From JAQAZP01 sp965531145 (lineage in GTDB: Bacteria > Acidobacteriota > JAQAZP01): a stretch of 64,000 bases of DNA. Made by a program: the position numbers and the translations under genes. The stretch is from assembly GCA_965531145.1 (NCBI GenBank), contig CBESOE010000003.1, positions 1 to 64,000 of the forward strand. The letters run 5' to 3'. Positions 61,504 through 64,000 of the stretch are shown piece by piece. Position 1 is the stretch's first letter; every line of letters starts with the position of its first letter. The notes beneath the pieces are model-generated. The model did not search any database and had not been told where the DNA came from. It saw only the letters and a list, made by a program, of their open reading frames with translations.

Positions 61504-63207
61504 ATGCTGAGAAGAGTACTGCCCGCGCTGACCCTGGCCCTGATGCTGATCCTGGTTTCCTGCGGATCCCCGGAACCACCGCCGGTTCCCGAGGAGACCG
61601 CGGTCCAGATTGAACCGGGAGCCGTGCAACTGGTTCTCTTCCTGGTGGTGGACCAGTGCACCACCGACCTGCTTCAGCGGTTCTCGCCCCTGCTCGACGA
61701 CGGCTTCCGCACGTTCATTGACCAGGGAGCGTATTTCACCGAAGCACACCACTTTCACGCCAGAACCACCACCGCTGTGGGCCACGCCACCCTCTCCACA
61801 GGTTGCTTTCCAGGCCGCCACGGCATCGTGGACAACTACTGGTATGACCAGGAGACCGGCGAGCGGGTCTACGCTGTTGACGACCCGGAGCTGAGCACCT
61901 CCCCCCTGCGCCTGCTCTCCCCCTCCCTGGGTGACTGGCTCAAAGCGGCCGACGGGAAGTCGAAAGTATTCGCAGCCAGCGGCAAGGACCGCGCGGCGGT
62001 GCTGATGGGCGGCCGGGACGCGGACGGTGCCTTCTGGTGCGACGCAAAAAAGGGCACCTTCACCAGTAGCGACTACTACTACCCGGATGGAGAACCTGCC
62101 TGGGTGGATGACTTCAATGACCAGCGCCATCTCGAAAAGCACTTCGGGGAAGCATGGGAACCGCTGCCGGTGGACCAGGAAGCGCTGGAGGCTGCCGGCA
62201 TAGCCAACACCGATTTCGGGCCGCTCCACCCGGTTTTCCCCCATGTGTTCGGAGTGGCCTCACCCGCGCCCAACCGCTATTTCTTCCAGGGCGCCAGCTA
62301 CTCCCCCTGGGGGGATGAACTGCTGGCCCTCTTTGGCCGCCGGATCATCGAAGCCGAAGAACTGGGGGCTGACGGGCACCCGGACCTGCTGATCCTCTCC
62401 TTTTCCGTTCTCGACTGGGTGGGTCATGACTACGGGCCGAACAGCCGGGAGGCACTGGACACCATGATGCGTCTTGACGGGTATCTGGGCGGCCTGCTGG
62501 AGTTCATCGACGACACGGTGGGTCTGGAGCACACCCTCATCGGTATTTCCTCGGACCACGGTGTGGCGCCGGTGCCCGAACTGCTCGCGGCACGGGGCGA
62601 ACCGGGGTCCCGGCTCACCGCCGAAAGCGTGCTCTGCTTTCAGCAGGCGGGCCGCCAGTTGGACCAGAAGTATGGCGACCAGGACTGGTTCCTTCCCGGG
62701 CCCCGCCTCAACCCGGCGGCGGTGGAGGGATCGGGTGTGGCTCGGGAGGAGCTGGAACAGACACTGGCGGCGCTGCTCAGCGACTGCCCCGCCGTGCAGA
62801 AGATCTGGACCCGCAGCGACCTGCGGAGCGGATCGTTTCCCGATGACCCGTATTTCACCTATTACCGTAACAACTACCACGAGGACCGCAGCCCTGACCT
62901 GATGGTCCAGTACGAGCCCTTTCACAACGCCACCCGCGGGTCAGCCACCACCCACGGAACCCCGTATCGCTACGACACCCACGTGCCGCTGATCATATTC
63001 GGTCCCGGCGTGCCGGCGGGCCGGGTGCATGAACGGGTGAACACGGTGGACCTGGCGCCGACGCTGGCCGCCCTGGCCGGCATCCCGGTCCCGGCGGAGA
63101 TCGACGGCCGCTCGCTGGTGCCTAACCTCGAAGATGTGCGGATGGTGCTGAACGAGGAGGATCTGGCCGCGGCGGAGCCGGTGGCTCTGGAGAGCGGAAC
63201 GCCATGA
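61504..63207 (+). CDS. Type I phosphodiesterase / PafA-like phosphatase lipoprotein
   Basis: 567 residues. The start at 61504 follows AGGAGG. The lipobox LILVSC gives Cys20. Alkaline-phosphatase-superfamily motifs: the first metal Asp in FLVVDQCTTDLL, a Thr nucleophile in HARTTTAVGHATLSTG, SVLDWVGHDYGPNS, the metal SSDHGVAPVPE and THGTPYRYDTHVPLI. This arrangement fits the PafA / nucleotide-pyrophosphatase group, which removes phosphate from monoesters or splits phosphodiesters outside the cytoplasm. Its stop overlaps an ATG at 63204 that is not the next gene's start. It is likely co-transcribed with the sulfatase-like gene that follows. Confidence 0.9.
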   Translation: MLRRVLPALTLALMLILVSCGSPEPPPVPEETAVQIEPGAVQLVLFLVVDQCTTDLLQRFSPLLDDGFRTFIDQGAYFTEAHHFHARTTTAVGHATLSTGCFPGRHGIVDNYWYDQETGERVYAVDDPELSTSPLRLLSPSLGDWLKAADGKSKVFAASGKDRAAVLMGGRDADGAFWCDAKKGTFTSSDYYYPDGEPAWVDDFNDQRHLEKHFGEAWEPLPVDQEALEAAGIANTDFGPLHPVFPHVFGVASPAPNRYFFQGASYSPWGDELLALFGRRIIEAEELGADGHPDLLILSFSVLDWVGHDYGPNSREALDTMMRLDGYLGGLLEFIDDTVGLEHTLIGISSDHGVAPVPELLAARGEPGSRLTAESVLCFQQAGRQLDQKYGDQDWFLPGPRLNPAAVEGSGVAREELEQTLAALLSDCPAVQKIWTRSDLRSGSFPDDPYFTYYRNNYHEDRSPDLMVQYEPFHNATRGSATTHGTPYRYDTHVPLIIFGPGVPAGRVHERVNTVDLAPTLAALAGIPVPAEIDGRSLVPNLEDVRMVLNEEDLAAAEPVALESGTP

Positions 63208-63214
63208 GGCCTCG

Positions 63215-64000
63215 GTGCTCCAGGCTGGCCCGATTGCTGCAGCCGGCATCGTCCTGCTGGCCGCAGCCGGCTGCAGCACCAGCGTCCCGGACAGGCAGCC
63301 GCCCGGCATCGTGCTGATCACTCTGGACACCCTGCGCGCCGACCACCTGGGCTGTTACGGCTGGGCCCGGGCCCGCACGCCACATCTCGACGACTTCGCC
63401 GGTTCGGCCCTGCGCTACACCAATGCCTATTCCACCATCAACACCACCCTGGCCTCTCACGCGGCGATGATGACCGGCCGCCATCCCCAGGAACTGGGCA
63501 TTCCCCGCAACAGCTTCCCCCTCTCCGCCGACATCACCACCCTGGCCGAACTGCTCTCGGCCAGGGGGTATCGCACCGCGGCCTTTGTCAGCTGCTCGGC
63601 GCTGGCCTCGGACATGGGTCTGGCCCAGGGGTTTACTGTCTACGATGAGGAGTTCACCATTTCGGCCGCGGACCAGAACCAGCGGAGGGCCGAAGCCGCC
63701 ACCACCGCCGCCCTGCACTGGCTGAGCCAGAACCGGGACGAGTCCTTCTTCCTCTGGGTCCACTACTTCGACCCCCATTTCCCCTACGACCCGCCGCCGC
63801 CCTTTGACACGATCCACGGCGACGGCTACCAGGGGCCGGCGGACGGCAGCATGGCCTACCTGGAGCAGCTGTGGCAGGGGAAGGTCACCCCCACCCGGGC
63901 CGATCTGCAGCGTCTGGTGGATCTCTACGACGGTGAGATCGCCTACCTCGACCACCACCTCGGCCCGCTGCTCGATCGATTGGAAAGCCCGGAGATGAAG
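63215..64000 (+). CDS. Sulfatase-like lipoprotein (partial, runs off the window)
   Basis: 262 codons are visible. The frame starts best at GTG 63215, 5 nt after GAGG; the ATG at 63204 is in another frame that stops after 37 codons. The signal leads to the lipobox LAAAGC, then VLITLDTLRADHLGCYGW with the first metal Asp, the nucleophile region STINTTLASHAAMMTGRHP (Thr, no C/S-x-P-S-R), and FFLWVHYFDPHFPYDPPPP. It is thus the same alkaline-phosphatase-superfamily subgroup as 40292-41752, without a formylglycine site. It follows the phosphodiesterase gene by seven bases and is probably in its operon. The C-terminal half lies outside the window. Confidence 0.85.
   Translation, partial: MLQAGPIAAAGIVLLAAAGCSTSVPDRQPPGIVLITLDTLRADHLGCYGWARARTPHLDDFAGSALRYTNAYSTINTTLASHAAMMTGRHPQELGIPRNSFPLSADITTLAELLSARGYRTAAFVSCSALASDMGLAQGFTVYDEEFTISAADQNQRRAEAATTAALHWLSQNRDESFFLWVHYFDPHFPYDPPPPFDTIHGDGYQGPADGSMAYLEQLWQGKVTPTRADLQRLVDLYDGEIAYLDHHLGPLLDRLESPEMK

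Noticed and set aside
63204..63317. ATG overlapping the phosphodiesterase stop as start of the last gene.
   Set aside because: This frame stops after 37 codons. The lipoprotein and sulfatase-like motifs are in another frame, which starts at GTG 63215 behind GAGG.

Overview
The window is a 64 kb piece of a GC-rich, densely coded bacterial chromosome. It comes from a diderm: it carries a predicted outer-membrane beta-barrel protein ending in Phe, at least five lipoproteins with clear lipoboxes, and many large secreted proteins. No rRNA, tRNA, phage or intact transposase gene was recognised. Taxonomy cannot be fixed from sequence alone. The gene set (secreted subtilases, an M49-like lipoprotein, a double-length UvrA, a cyanophycin operon, an orphan benzoyl-CoA-pathway hydrolase) suggests an uncultured lineage such as Acidobacteriota or a neighbouring candidate phylum; this is inference.

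Layout. 1-8.7 kb: tail of a Lys-rich protein, a secreted S8 protease, glyA, then divergently an iscS-iscU-small-protein operon whose leader looks like an attenuator, and a beta-barrel protein. 9-16.2 kb: an M49-like lipoprotein and an M20 peptidase, then a four-gene ECF sigma / zinc anti-sigma / TPR / beta-propeller lipoprotein operon. 16.2-24.5 kb: a GYD protein, a PqqD protein, a polytopic membrane protein, a 51-residue exported acidic peptide translationally coupled to an ArnT-like glycosyltransferase, a second such enzyme, and a secreted transglutaminase-like protein with FG-GAP-type repeats. 24.6-26.5 kb: a DUF438/hemerythrin/PAS protein with a DUF1858-DUF2249 partner. 26.5-37.8 kb: a membrane glycosyltransferase, an orphan 6-oxocyclohex-1-ene-1-carbonyl-CoA hydrolase, a ureohydrolase, a radical-SAM-like protein without its Fe-S cysteines and with a PqqD-like tail, a TMTC-like and another GT-C enzyme, and an S41 protease. 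37.9-43.6 kb: a minus-strand operon of DUF2723 glycosyltransferase, sulfatase-like lipoprotein, pgi and sir2. 43.7-49.2 kb: an HD-GYP response regulator, a TPPII-type protease and a polyprenyl-phosphate-mannose-synthase-like GT2. 49.3-55.5 kb: a cyanophycin operon (cphB, cphA-prime, iadA, cphA). 55.7-64 kb: a double UvrA, a phosphodiesterase/phosphatase lipoprotein and a partial sulfatase-like lipoprotein.

Themes. Six GT-C membrane glycosyltransferases plus one candidate lipid-linked sugar donor synthase suggest heavy extracytoplasmic glycosylation, perhaps of the many secreted proteases and lipoproteins. Cyanophycin synthesis and breakdown sit in one operon, and a ureohydrolase 20 kb away could use released arginine.

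Most unusual non-coding content: (i) a family of inverted repeats built on GGGGACAG(G/T/C)TA, found at or against the stop codons of several genes, one lying exactly where cyanophycin synthetase appears to lose its C-terminal lobe; (ii) a 120-nt imperfect hairpin with G-U-compatible pairs (37816-37935) that ends in the sir2 stop codon; (iii) a perfect TGTCAAA-N8-TTTGACA palindrome formed by two divergent -35 boxes in front of the orphan hydrolase.
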